From positions 4,216,001 through 4,280,000 of the forward strand of contig NZ_JADBEB010000001.1 of the NCBI RefSeq assembly GCF_014874095.1: a DNA stretch of 64,000 nucleotides, in the 5' to 3' direction. Numbering within the stretch: the stretch's first letter is position 1; each line of letters begins with the position of its first letter. The DNA is from Plantactinospora soyae. Lineage in GTDB: Bacteria > Actinomycetota > Actinomycetes > Mycobacteriales > Micromonosporaceae. This document shows positions 37,312-45,942 of this stretch, in pieces. The notes beneath the pieces were generated by a model. That model was not told the origin of the DNA and searched no databases. It worked only from the letters and a program-made list of their open reading frames with translations. Both the position numbers and the translations under genes were made by a program.

Positions 37312-38301
37312 CTAGAGGTGGGTAGCCGCCGAGACGTCGGGTTTCGTCTCGACCAGGCCGTACCGCAGCATCCGGTCGGCGAAGAACTCCAGGGACTCGA
37401 CGTCGACCCGGGTGCCCCAGACCGGGATGTTCACCTTCGGGGCGAGGTCCGCCCGCACGTTCGCCACGGCGGGCAGCGCGGTCCGGTACTCCTGCGGGTT
37501 GGCGGTGATGTGCGCGGCGGTCCGGGCGGCGGCGTCCTGGAACGCCCGCACGATCCCCGGATTGGCCCTGATGTAGCTCTCGGACGCCGAGTACGTGCCG
37601 ACGGCGAGGTTCGGCCTCGCCTCGACGTACGGCCGGAAGACCACCCGGGTCCCCTGGCTGGCGGCGATGGTGGCGAAGGGCTCGATCACCAGGGCCGCGT
37701 CCACCCGACGCTGGGTGATCGCCGGCAGCATCTCCGGAAAGCCCAACTCCAGGAACTTGACCGACCCGGGGTCGGCACCCGCCTTCTCCAGGGACGCCTT
37801 CAGCACGATCTCGCTGACGTTGGTGAGCGTGTTGACCGCCACCGTCCGACCCGCCAGGTCGGCGACGGACCGGATCGGCGAGTCCTCGGTGACGATGACC
37901 GCCGAGAAGTCCTTCGCCGGATCCGCGCCGACCGAGGTACCCGGGGCGATGATCTGCACGGGTACGCCCCGGCTGCGCGCCAGCAGCATCGAGACCGCGT
38001 TCGAACCGCCGACCGCCAACTCGCCGGAGACGAGTCCGGGGACGATCGCGGCGCCGCCCTGTTGCCGGACGAGTTCGACGTTGAGGCCACGCTCGGCGAA
38101 GAAGCCCTTCTGGATCCCGAACGCCAGGAACGACGCCGGTGCCCCCTCGATGTCGCCGACCTTGATGCTGACCGGCTTCTCCCGGCTCGGTCCGTCGGCC
38201 GAAGCCGGGGTGGCCGGACCGGAGTCGCCGCAGCCGGCCGACGACACGGCCAGGACGAGGACGGCGCCGTACCAGATGATTCTGCTGACGATCCTGTGCA
38301 T
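37312..38301 (-). CDS. ABC transporter substrate-binding lipoprotein (NMT1/SsuA-like)
   Basis: A 329-residue lipoprotein with signal peptide and lipobox ending at Cys24 (VSSAGCG). The fold is of the nitrate/sulfonate/taurine or thiamine-precursor binding type: IQKGFFAERGLNVELV, GGSNAVSMLLARSRG, SVADLAGRTVAVNT, then EMLPAITQRRVDAALVIEPF. No permease or ATPase gene is nearby, so it is an orphan in this window. It converges on bioD. The ligand is unknown; placement next to biotin genes is suggestive but not evidence of biotin-precursor uptake. Confidence 0.85.
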   Translation of the reverse strand: MHRIVSRIIWYGAVLVLAVSSAGCGDSGPATPASADGPSREKPVSIKVGDIEGAPASFLAFGIQKGFFAERGLNVELVRQQGGAAIVPGLVSGELAVGGSNAVSMLLARSRGVPVQIIAPGTSVGADPAKDFSAVIVTEDSPIRSVADLAGRTVAVNTLTNVSEIVLKASLEKAGADPGSVKFLELGFPEMLPAITQRRVDAALVIEPFATIAASQGTRVVFRPYVEARPNLAVGTYSASESYIRANPGIVRAFQDAAARTAAHITANPQEYRTALPAVANVRADLAPKVNIPVWGTRVDVESLEFFADRMLRYGLVETKPDVSAATHL

Positions 38302-38694
38302 CGGAGCCTCCGCTCGGGCTTGGAGGTCGGAAACCCGGCGGGCGTACCGCTGCGCGGGGACGCGGCACCGGAGGAGTCGATCGTGCGGCACAGGGCACGC
38401 CGTCGGCGCGGTCACCTGCTTGGCGGTCGTCGAGTTGCGGGGGCTGCGGGTGCCAGCGGGAGCGGTGGCCCCTCGCCGGTACGGAGCGGAACGTCCGGAA
38501 TATCTATCGGCGTTCCTGAATCTTAACAGCAGAACGGGAGGCTCAATACCTCCCTTTCGGGGCGCGGAGCCCCGGGGCGTACCGGAACGCCGGTCGGCGC
38601 CCACCCCCGACCGGCTCCGTCGCCGTGCCGGCTCCCGGGAACCTCTGACTTTCGGCAGTAACGCGCAGGTGGCGAGGCTTGTAGCCTGGGCCGG
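38302..38694. other. 393-bp divergent intergenic region
   Basis: Two small hairpins (GGGAGG...CCTCCC near 38537 and GGGGC...GCCCC near 38560) and an AT-richer segment near 38500-38525 with a TAAGAT-like -10 on the minus strand are visible. No gene and no riboswitch that I recognise. Confidence 0.4.
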
Positions 38695-40458
38695 ATGACG
38701 GACTGGGCGCTCGCGACGCTGCGGCGGGGCGGGTCTTTCGACTCGGTGCTCAGCCATCGGGACCGGGTCCGCGACGTGCTGCTCTGGGCGGTGCTCTCCG
38801 CGCCGGTCGCCCTGGCGTTGGTGACCCCGCCGCACGCGCCGTGGTACGCCGTCCGGCTGGCCGGTTCGGTGCTGCTGCTCGCGGTCGCGGTGCTGGCGAG
38901 CCGGTGGGCGCCGCTGCTCTCCCTCGTGCTGGTCGTGCTTCCGACCGCGTTCGACGGCAACTTCATGTTCGCCATTCCGGTCTTCAGCTATCTGGTGGGG
39001 CTGCGCGAGCGCCGGGCCGGACCGGTGGGGCTGACCTTCGCCGTGATCGCGATCGGCGGCACGGTACTGAACTTCGGCCTGCTCGGCACCGCCGCCGAGG
39101 TCTGGTTCCTGCTGGCCAGCACGCTGCTCGTCGGCGGGGTGTTCCCCTGGCTCGTCGGCCGGTACCACCGGCAGCACCGGACGCTGGTACTGGCCGGCTG
39201 GGAGCACGCCGGGCTGCTGGAACGGGAGCAGCAGGGCGCCGCCGAGCGCGTCCGGATGCGGGAGCGGGCCCGGATCGCCCAGGACATGCACGACTCGCTG
39301 GGACACGACCTGAGCCTCATCGCGCTGCGGGCCGGCGCCCTGGAGGTGGCGCCCGAACTCGACGAGCGGCACCGCCGGGCAGCCGGTGAACTCCGGGTCA
39401 GCGTCGCCCTGGCGACCGATCGGCTGCGGCAGGTCATCGGGGTGCTCCGGGATGACGCCGAGCCGGCGCCGGTCCGGCCGGCCGGGGAGAGCGTCGACGA
39501 CCTGGTGGAGCGCGCCCGGTCCGCCGGAATGTCGGTACGCCTGCTCACCGACCGCAAGCCCGCGCCGGCGCCCGCCGAGCGGCGCCCCGGATCGGTGCGG
39601 GACGACGCGGATGGTGTCGGTGTGGTGCCGGCGATGGTCGGGCGGGCGATCTGCCGGGTGGTACAGGAGGCGTTGACCAACGCGACCCGGCACGCCCCGG
39701 GGGCCGCGGTGACGGTTTCGTTGACCCACCGCGCCGACCGGACCTCCGTACGGGTGGTGAACGATCCGCCACCGGCCGGGCCGCTGCCCGGGGCCCGGAC
39801 GGCCGGGTCCGGCCTGGTCGGGCTGCGCGAGCGGGTACGGCTGGCCGGTGGCACCCTGCGGGCCGGACCCCGCGAACGTGGCTTCGAGGTACTGGCCGAA
39901 CTGCCCCACGCCACGGAGTCGGCGTACCCGGCCGAGTCGGTGTACCCGGCCGAACCGGCGTGTTCGGCTCGGCCGGGCGGGGGCGGGGGCGCAGGCCTGG
40001 TGTTCCGGTCGCCCGGATCATCGGACGCCGACGGGCGGGTGGTGCCGGGGCCGGGGCCGGTGCCGGGGCCGGGGCCGGGGCCGGAACAGCTCGGCACGGC
40101 GGCCCAGCGGCTGCGTCACGCCCGGCAGCGGGTCCGGCGCAGCCTGGTGGCGGCGGTGACCGTACCGGCCGCGATCGGGGTGATGCTGGTGCTCGCGTAC
40201 TACCCGATCGCGTCCTTCAACGCGGTGCTGGACTCCGAGCGGTACGACCGGATGCGGGTCGGGCAGGACCGCGCCGAACTGCGTGACCTGCTGCCGGAGC
40301 GGCAGGTCGCCGAACCGGAGGACGCGCCCGATCGTCCGGTGCCGACCGGGGCCGCCTGCGAGTTCTACTCCGACGGCGGTTTCCCGCCGGGGCAGACCGT
40401 CTACCAGCTCTGTTTCCTGGACGGGCAACTCGTGGTCAAGCACCGCCTCGCCGGCTGA
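38695..40458 (+). CDS. NarL-type sensor histidine kinase with an extra C-terminal membrane-anchored domain
   Basis: A 587-residue kinase. Residues 28-155 contain about five membrane segments; the HisKA_3 phosphoacceptor is His199 in AQDMHDSLGHDLS, and the ATPase domain is at about 320-400 (EALTNATRHAPG, GSGLVGLRERVRL). After that comes a Gly/Pro-rich linker (PGPGPVPGPGPGPG), another membrane helix (about 482-506) and an 80-residue extracytoplasmic tail with RVGQDRAELRDLLPERQ and a Cys...Cys pair. That tail resembles the SmpA/BamE-like fold by its (M)RVGQ...LLP...YQLCFLDG pattern. Kinases of this class normally end with the ATPase domain. It is followed 81 bases on by its response regulator. 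Confidence 0.85.
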   Translation: MTDWALATLRRGGSFDSVLSHRDRVRDVLLWAVLSAPVALALVTPPHAPWYAVRLAGSVLLLAVAVLASRWAPLLSLVLVVLPTAFDGNFMFAIPVFSYLVGLRERRAGPVGLTFAVIAIGGTVLNFGLLGTAAEVWFLLASTLLVGGVFPWLVGRYHRQHRTLVLAGWEHAGLLEREQQGAAERVRMRERARIAQDMHDSLGHDLSLIALRAGALEVAPELDERHRRAAGELRVSVALATDRLRQVIGVLRDDAEPAPVRPAGESVDDLVERARSAGMSVRLLTDRKPAPAPAERRPGSVRDDADGVGVVPAMVGRAICRVVQEALTNATRHAPGAAVTVSLTHRADRTSVRVVNDPPPAGPLPGARTAGSGLVGLRERVRLAGGTLRAGPRERGFEVLAELPHATESAYPAESVYPAEPACSARPGGGGGAGLVFRSPGSSDADGRVVPGPGPVPGPGPGPEQLGTAAQRLRHARQRVRRSLVAAVTVPAAIGVMLVLAYYPIASFNAVLDSERYDRMRVGQDRAELRDLLPERQVAEPEDAPDRPVPTGAACEFYSDGGFPPGQTVYQLCFLDGQLVVKHRLAG

Positions 40459-40539
40459 GTCGCCCGGCCCGCCCGGCACCGTCGGGGGCCGGGCGACGTA
40501 CCCGGATCGACGATTTTCCCGTGACGACAAGGAGTTCGA

Positions 40540-41187
40540 GTGATTCCCGTCCTGCTGGCCGACGACGAAACGATGATCCGGGCCGGGGTCCGGGCCATCC
40601 TGGCCACCGACCCGGAGATCGAGGTGGTGGCCGAGGCCGCCGACGGGCGCAGCGCGGTGGAACTGGCCCGGGCGCACCGGCCCCGGGTGGCCCTGCTGGA
40701 CATCCGGATGCCCCGGCTCGACGGGCTCGCCGCCGGAGCGCAGATCCGCCAGTTGGTCCCGGAGACGGCGGTGATCATGCTGACCACCTTCGGCGAGGAC
40801 GACTACATCGCCCGGGCGCTCGGCGAGGGGATGAGCGGCTTCCTGCTCAAGTCCGGCGACCCCCGGGAGTTGATCGCCGGGGTACGGGCGGTGGCGGACG
40901 GCGCGGCGTACCTGTCGCCGGAGGTCGCCCGGCGGGTCATCGAACTCGGCGGTGGACTGCTGGCCCGGGGCCCGGCCGCCCGGGACCGGATCGAGACGCT
41001 CACCGAGCGGGAGCGGGAGGTACTGGCCCTGGTCGGTGCCGGGCTCTCCAACGCCGAGATCGCCCGTCACCTCTTCCTGGTGGAGGGCACCGTGAAGAGC
41101 TACCTGAGCAGCATCTTCATCCGGTTGGGCGTACGGAACCGGGTACAGGCGGCGATCGTCGCGTACGAAGCCGGCCTGACGACCTGA
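40540..41187 (+). CDS. NarL/LuxR-family response regulator
   Basis: A 215-residue DNA-binding response regulator. The receiver domain contains the phosphoacceptor Asp54 (ALLDIRMPRLDG), the DD pair near residue 8-9 and the Lys109 region; the LuxR HTH is LTEREREVLALVGAGLSNAE (about 151-170). The GTG start follows AAGGAG. It pairs with the histidine kinase upstream, and the ABC exporter on the other strand behind copy 3 of the hairpin repeat is a possible target. Confidence 0.92.
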   Translation: MIPVLLADDETMIRAGVRAILATDPEIEVVAEAADGRSAVELARAHRPRVALLDIRMPRLDGLAAGAQIRQLVPETAVIMLTTFGEDDYIARALGEGMSGFLLKSGDPRELIAGVRAVADGAAYLSPEVARRVIELGGGLLARGPAARDRIETLTEREREVLALVGAGLSNAEIARHLFLVEGTVKSYLSSIFIRLGVRNRVQAAIVAYEAGLTT

Positions 41188-41194
41188 CGAGGGT

Positions 41195-41246
41195 GTTAGG
41201 AAGGGCCCCTTCTTCTACAAAAAACGATAGGAAGGGGCCCTTCCTT
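41195..41246. repeat. Hairpin repeat family, copy 3
   Basis: Identical over 52 bases to copy 1 at 9673-9724 as far as I can compare (arms, loop TCTACAAAAAACGAT). It lies between the converging response regulator and ABC permease genes, 7 bases after the regulator's stop codon, where it can terminate both. Confidence 0.9.
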
Positions 41247-41263
41247 GCACCTTGGTTGCACTT

Positions 41264-42082
41264 TCAGGCGTCGCGGCGGCGGAGCACGGTGTGGCCGGCG
41301 AGCAGGGCCGCCAGCGCCCAGCCGAGGAGTAGCAGCAGGCCCACGGCGGGCGGGTAGGGATCGGGGTCGGCGCGGAGGAAGTGCAGGCCGGCGCTGCCGG
41401 GTAGGGCGTCGGCGATGCTGTTGAGGGCTGCCAGGTCGGGCAGGCGGAGCGTGGTCGGGACGATCACCAGGACCAGGAAGACCGTGACCAGGGTGCCGAC
41501 CGCCCCGCGCAGCGCGGCCCCGAGGCCCAGGGTGAAGACGCTGATCAGCGCCAGGTACGCGCCGAGCCCGACCACGTCGCCGAGGGTCCGGGCGGCGTCG
41601 AACCGCCCCCACTGCCCGAGTACGGGCGCCGCGACGGCGGCACCGAGCCCGCCGAGCAGGACGCCGAGGCAGAAGGTGACCCCGGCTACCACGCTGGTCT
41701 TGGCCAGCAGCAGACGCCAACGCGACGGGGTCCACTGCAGGGTCGGCCGGATCGTTCCGGTGCTGTACTCGGCGGTGATGACGAGCAGGGCGAGCGCGAT
41801 CACGGCGAACTGGGTCAGCTCGACGGCGTCGATCGCGATCCGTCCGACGGCCACCACACCCTGCTCGTCGCCGGGTTCGTCGTTGGTGTTGCCGTTCTCG
41901 ACGTAGATGGCCAGTTGCCCGGCGGTGGCGGCCATCAGCAGCACGCTGGCCAGCAGGCTCCACCAGACCGAGCGCACCGACCAGAGCTTGGTCCACTCGC
42001 TGGCGATCGTCCCGGGGAGCCCGCCGCCGGAGTGCGGGTGTCGGGTCGTACGGGCCGGCGTGGGGGAGACGATGCTGCTCAT
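41264..42082 (-). CDS. ABC transporter permease
   Basis: A 272-residue protein with six hydrophobic segments (from about 37, 88, 131, 172, 195 and 244). N-terminal ASEWTKLWSVRSVWWSLL is the usual beginning of ABC-2 type exporter permeases. Its start overlaps the ATPase stop (ATGA). Together they form an exporter, perhaps for a lipid, peptide or drug; substrate unknown. Confidence 0.85.
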   Translation of the reverse strand: MSSIVSPTPARTTRHPHSGGGLPGTIASEWTKLWSVRSVWWSLLASVLLMAATAGQLAIYVENGNTNDEPGDEQGVVAVGRIAIDAVELTQFAVIALALLVITAEYSTGTIRPTLQWTPSRWRLLLAKTSVVAGVTFCLGVLLGGLGAAVAAPVLGQWGRFDAARTLGDVVGLGAYLALISVFTLGLGAALRGAVGTLVTVFLVLVIVPTTLRLPDLAALNSIADALPGSAGLHFLRADPDPYPPAVGLLLLLGWALAALLAGHTVLRRRDA

Positions 42083-43032
42083 CGGGCCTCGATTCGGGCG
42101 TGGGCGGTCGGGTGGGCGGCGGTCGTACCGACGAACTCCAGGCTGCCGCCGGTGAGTTCGAGGTACGCCTGCTCCAGGGACGCCTCCCGGGCGCTCAACT
42201 CGTGCAGCCGTACGCCGAGTTCGTGGGCCAGGTCGCCGACCTCGACCACCGTCGTACCGGTGATCACCAGTTCGTCGTCGCCGACCGGCTCGATCGCGAG
42301 CTGCCGGTCGGCCAGCCGGTTCCGGAGCCGGAGCAGCGCGGCCGGCTCGGGGCTGCGGACGCGTACCGCCGTCAGCGAACTGCCCGCGATCACCTCGCCG
42401 ATCGGCGCGTCGGCGATGAGCCGGCCCCGGCCGATCACCACGAGTTGGTCGGCGGTGAGCTGCACCTCGCTCATCAGGTGGCTGGAGACGAAGACGGTAC
42501 GTCCCTCGGCGGCCAGCGACCGCATCAGCTCGCGGATCCAGCGCACTCCGTCGGGGTCGAGCCCGTTCACCGGCTCGTCGAACATCAGCACTCCGGGATC
42601 GCCGAGCAGTGCTCCGGCGATCCCCAGCCGCTGTCCCATGCCGAGGGAGAAGGCGCCGGCTCGCTTGCCGGCCACCTCGGTCAGGCCCACCGTGGCGAGT
42701 ACCTCGTCCACCCGCCGGGACGGGATGCCGTTGCTGCGGGCCATCGCCAGCAGGTGGGCCCGGGGCGTCCGGCCCGGATGTACGGCTCGGGCGTCGAGCA
42801 GCGCGCCGACGGCCCGGAGCGGGTGCCGCAGTGTCGCGTACGGCCGGCCGTCGACTAGCGCGGTTCCGGCGTCGGGCCGGTCCAGGCCGAGGATCATCCG
42901 CATCGTGGTGGACTTGCCGGCGCCGTTCGGGCCGAGGAAGCCGGTGACCCGACCGGCGGCGATGGTCAGCGAGAGGTTGTCGACCGCCGTCGTGGTGCCG
43001 AAGCGCTTGGTCAGTTCGGTTAACGTGATCAT
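42079..43032 (-). CDS. ABC transporter ATP-binding protein
   Basis: A 317-residue ATPase with Walker A GPNGAGKST (34-42), the signature FSLGMGQRLGIAGALL, Walker B VLMFDEPVNGLDP and the H-loop SSHLMSEV. The extended C-terminus is common in daunorubicin/bacitracin-type exporters (DrrA/BcrA-like). The ATG has GGAAGGA upstream. It is the first gene of a two-gene operon. Confidence 0.9.
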   Translation of the reverse strand: MITLTELTKRFGTTTAVDNLSLTIAAGRVTGFLGPNGAGKSTTMRMILGLDRPDAGTALVDGRPYATLRHPLRAVGALLDARAVHPGRTPRAHLLAMARSNGIPSRRVDEVLATVGLTEVAGKRAGAFSLGMGQRLGIAGALLGDPGVLMFDEPVNGLDPDGVRWIRELMRSLAAEGRTVFVSSHLMSEVQLTADQLVVIGRGRLIADAPIGEVIAGSSLTAVRVRSPEPAALLRLRNRLADRQLAIEPVGDDELVITGTTVVEVGDLAHELGVRLHELSAREASLEQAYLELTGGSLEFVGTTAAHPTAHARIEAR

Positions 43033-43461
43033 GGATCCTTCCGGTGTTTCGCGACTCGCCGATCCGGGACACGGTCCGACTCGTGCACAGACGCTAGGGA
43101 TCCGGGTGGGGCTGGCGCAGCGGACGATCGACGGCCACCGACCCTGACTTTCGTCAACTCCGGCCGGGCCCGGCGGCGATCTTCCTGAGCTGGCCGATGC
43201 CTCGCACGACGTCGGCTACCACCGCATTCCCGGCTGGAGGTGGCGGTCGCCTTCGTCACGTCCGGGGGCCGGCGGCCGGCGGGGCCGAAACGGTACGAGA
43301 ACCCGCCCCGACGGTCCACGACCATCGCGAACGGGGCCTGGGCGGGCCGGCGTACCCGAGCCGGATCGGCCCGCCCGACGGGTCCGGTTTCGGGCCACCG
43401 CGTCGGCGGGGTCGTAGGCTAGGTCCGTCCGGGGAGCGGCGGGTGCTGGAGGTCGTCTGTC
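43033..43461. other. 429-bp divergent intergenic region
   Basis: No credible gene; open frames here lack ribosome sites and motifs. TAGGCTAGGT near 43414 may contain a -10 element for lspA. Nothing else stands out. Confidence 0.4.
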
Positions 43462-44001
43462 ATGCAGCAGGTCGAGGTGGATTCGCCCGTGCCGGAGGCG
43501 GACGGTGCGACCGGACGGACCCGGTGGTATCCCCGGGTTCTCACCCTGGCCCTGGTGATCCTCGTGGTGGACCAGCTCACCAAGTTCTGGGCCACCTCCG
43601 CGCTCACCGGCCGTGGCCCCGTCCCGGTGCTCGGTGACCTGATCAGCCTGCGGCTGCTCTACAACCCGGGCGCGGCGTTCTCGATCGGTACCGGGTTCAC
43701 CTGGATCTTCACGATCATCGCCGCCATCGCCGTCGTCGCGATCACCCGGGCGGCCTGGAAGGTGCGGACCGGCGCCTGGGCGCTCGCCCTCGGGCTGGTG
43801 CTGGGCGGCGCCACGACCCACCTGCTCGACCGGCTGTTCCGGGAGCCCGGATTCGCCCGGGGGCACGTGGTCGACTTCATCGACTACGCCGGCTTCTTCG
43901 TCGGCAACGTCGCCGACATCAGCCTCGTCGTCGGCGGCGCGCTGATCGTCGTGCTATATCTGCGGGGCGTCGGCCTCGACGGCCGGCGCGGCGACGGGTA
44001 G
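43462..44001 (+). CDS. lspA: Signal peptidase II (lipoprotein signal peptidase)
   Basis: A 179-residue inner-membrane aspartyl protease with four membrane segments. YNPGAAFSIG and the C-terminal block VDFIDYAGFFVGNVADISLV are typical, and both catalytic aspartates (in LLDRLF and NVADIS) are present. The usual GNxxDR motif before the first aspartate reads THLLDR, so the conserved Gly-Asn pair is replaced by Thr-His. It probably still folds but activity is uncertain; a standard lspA near ileS may exist elsewhere. Its 3' end overlaps the converging MFS gene by 48 bases. Confidence 0.85.
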   Translation: MQQVEVDSPVPEADGATGRTRWYPRVLTLALVILVVDQLTKFWATSALTGRGPVPVLGDLISLRLLYNPGAAFSIGTGFTWIFTIIAAIAVVAITRAAWKVRTGAWALALGLVLGGATTHLLDRLFREPGFARGHVVDFIDYAGFFVGNVADISLVVGGALIVVLYLRGVGLDGRRGDG

Positions 44002-45168
44002 CCCGGTCCGGCGGACCCGGGCGAGCCCGATCACGGTACCGAGCCCGGCGACGGCAAGGATGATCATCGCCCAGGCGATCGCGGCCGGTCCGAACCCGTT
44101 GACGGCCAGTCCGATGGCCGGCGGCAGCGCGATACCGCCGACCATCGACAGCGCGACGACGGTAGGGGTCAGCGCGGGGCGGTGCTGGGCCAGCCAGGCC
44201 AAGCCGGTGGGAAAGAGCGGGCCGACCGCGACGCCCAGCAGCGCGTAGGCGATCGGGGCCAACCCGTCGAGCAGGGTGGCGGTCGCGGCGAGCACGGTCA
44301 GCCCGGTGCAGGCGATCACGATCGCCCGTGCCGAGTAGTGGCGGCAGAGCGGCACGACCGCGAAGCGCGAGGCGGTGAACGCCAGCCAGAAGCCCGAGGT
44401 GGCGGTAGCGGCGGTGGACTCCGAGAGCCCGGTGGCGATCAGATGAGTCGTCTCCCAGCCGGCCGCGCCGGTCTCCAGCCCGACATGCAGCATGAAGAAG
44501 AGCAGGAACCCCAGCGACACCATCCCGCCGAGCGAACCGAGCCGGCGTCGGGCCGCCAGCGGTGCCGGTGGAGTGCCCGCCGCCGTCGTCGGTGCGGACC
44601 GGGCCCCGGACGCGGTACGCAGCGCCGGCACGGCCAGCAGGGCGAGCAGGGCACAGCCGACGAACGACCAGCCGTACCCGGGCAGCAGCCCGATCGCGAT
44701 CGGTCCGGCGACGGCACCGACGCCGAAGCAGCCGTGCAGCAGGTTGAGCATCCCGTGGCCGCCCTCGGCGTACACCTCGGTGAAGATCTGGTTGACGCCG
44801 CCGTCGAGGCCACCGAAGCCGACCCCCGCGACGAAGGCGGCGAGCAGGGCCAGTGGCCAGCCCGGGGCGAGCGGGAAGGCCAGACAACCCACCGCGACCC
44901 CGACGAGTGACCAGCTCATGAAGCGGCCGTCGGGGACGCCGAACCGCCGGGCGAGGGGCATCGCCAGGACACCGAGGATCGCGCCGGCGAAGTGCACGCT
45001 CAGGGCGGCGGCCGCCCCGGCGGCGGTGATCCCGTGTTCCGCCCGCAACTGTGGGATCGCCGGACCGTACAGCGCCTGCTGTAGGCCGATCATCGCGAAC
45101 GCGGTGACCGCGCCGTACACCGCCAGCGGACGCAGTCGGGGCGGCGCAGGACGTACTCCGACGCTCAC
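43954..45168 (-). CDS. MFS transporter
   Basis: A 404-residue major-facilitator protein with 12 predicted hydrophobic segments. It resembles the fucose/glucose-permease-like and YbjJ-type group (GFGGLDGGVNQIFTEVYAEG and NLLHGCFGVGAVAGPI), which moves sugars or exports metabolites. The GTG start overlaps the DeoR stop. The pair suggests that a DeoR repressor controls a sugar transporter. Confidence 0.87.
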   Translation of the reverse strand: MSVGVRPAPPRLRPLAVYGAVTAFAMIGLQQALYGPAIPQLRAEHGITAAGAAAALSVHFAGAILGVLAMPLARRFGVPDGRFMSWSLVGVAVGCLAFPLAPGWPLALLAAFVAGVGFGGLDGGVNQIFTEVYAEGGHGMLNLLHGCFGVGAVAGPIAIGLLPGYGWSFVGCALLALLAVPALRTASGARSAPTTAAGTPPAPLAARRRLGSLGGMVSLGFLLFFMLHVGLETGAAGWETTHLIATGLSESTAATATSGFWLAFTASRFAVVPLCRHYSARAIVIACTGLTVLAATATLLDGLAPIAYALLGVAVGPLFPTGLAWLAQHRPALTPTVVALSMVGGIALPPAIGLAVNGFGPAAIAWAMIILAVAGLGTVIGLARVRRTGLPVAAPAVEADAPQI

Positions 45169-45926
45169 GCGAGCACGACCTGGACACCGGCGTCGCGCAG
45201 CGCGGCCACCTGCTCGGTGTCCGCGCCGTCGTCGGTGACGAGTACGTCGGCGAGCCGCACCGGCCCGATCCGGGCGAAGGTGACCCGACCGAGCTTGGTC
45301 GAGTCGGCCACCACCACCCGGCGGCGGGACGCGGCGATGGCGGCCCGTTTCACCCGTACGTCGTCGGGGTTGAAGTCGCTGATCCCGGTGCTGCTGTCGA
45401 CACCCCCGACCGACATCACGAAGGTGTCGAAGCGCAGCTCGTCGAAGATCCGTTCGGCGAGTGGCCCGACGAAGCACTGCTCGCCGGGGCGTACGTCCCC
45501 GCCGGCGGCGATGAGCCGGATCCCGGACTCGTCGGCGAGTTCCGTGGTGGCCGGAACGCTCAACGCGCAGACGGTCAGTTGCCGCCGCCCGCGTAGCGCC
45601 CGTGCGGTGGCCAGTGCGGTCGTGCCGGCGTCCAGCACCACTGTCTCGTTGGCGCCGATCAGCGCCGCCGCGGCGACTCCGATCCGGGCCTTGAGGTCCG
45701 CCCGCTGGTGGCTGCGTACGGCGAACGGCGGCTCGTAACTGCCCGACACCGTACTCACCGCGCCGCCGTGCACCCGCTGGAGCAGTCCGTCCCGTTCGAG
45801 CAGTTCCAGGTCGCGGCGGGTGGTCATCTCCGATACGCCGGCTCGGGCGCTCAGCTCGGCGACCGTCACCCGGCCATGGGTCAGCAACAGCTCCACGATC
45901 GCCTGGTGCCGCTCTTGAACAGACAT
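45165..45926 (-). CDS. DeoR family transcriptional regulator
   Basis: A 253-residue repressor with the DeoR helix-turn-helix (ERHQAIVELLLTHGRVTVAE, then VSEMTTRRDLELLERDGLLQ) and sugar-phosphate-binding domain (VVLDAGTTALATARAL, VMSVGGVDSSTGISDF). The ATG at 45926 is 17 bases from the P450 stop. It overlaps the MFS gene it precedes by four bases and is probably its regulator. Confidence 0.9.
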   Translation of the reverse strand: MSVQERHQAIVELLLTHGRVTVAELSARAGVSEMTTRRDLELLERDGLLQRVHGGAVSTVSGSYEPPFAVRSHQRADLKARIGVAAAALIGANETVVLDAGTTALATARALRGRRQLTVCALSVPATTELADESGIRLIAAGGDVRPGEQCFVGPLAERIFDELRFDTFVMSVGGVDSSTGISDFNPDDVRVKRAAIAASRRRVVVADSTKLGRVTFARIGPVRLADVLVTDDGADTEQVAALRDAGVQVVLA

Positions 45927-45942
45927 GTGTGCGATTAAAACA

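Noticed and set aside
38302-38694. Possible SAM- or TPP-type riboswitch upstream of the orphan substrate-binding lipoprotein
   Set aside because: Some stem-forming segments exist but none of the conserved core sequences of SAM, TPP, cobalamin or glycine riboswitches could be found.
43029-43325. A 98-codon minus-strand frame upstream of the ABC ATPase
   Set aside because: No ribosome site or motif; it overlaps the ATPase start and probable promoter region.
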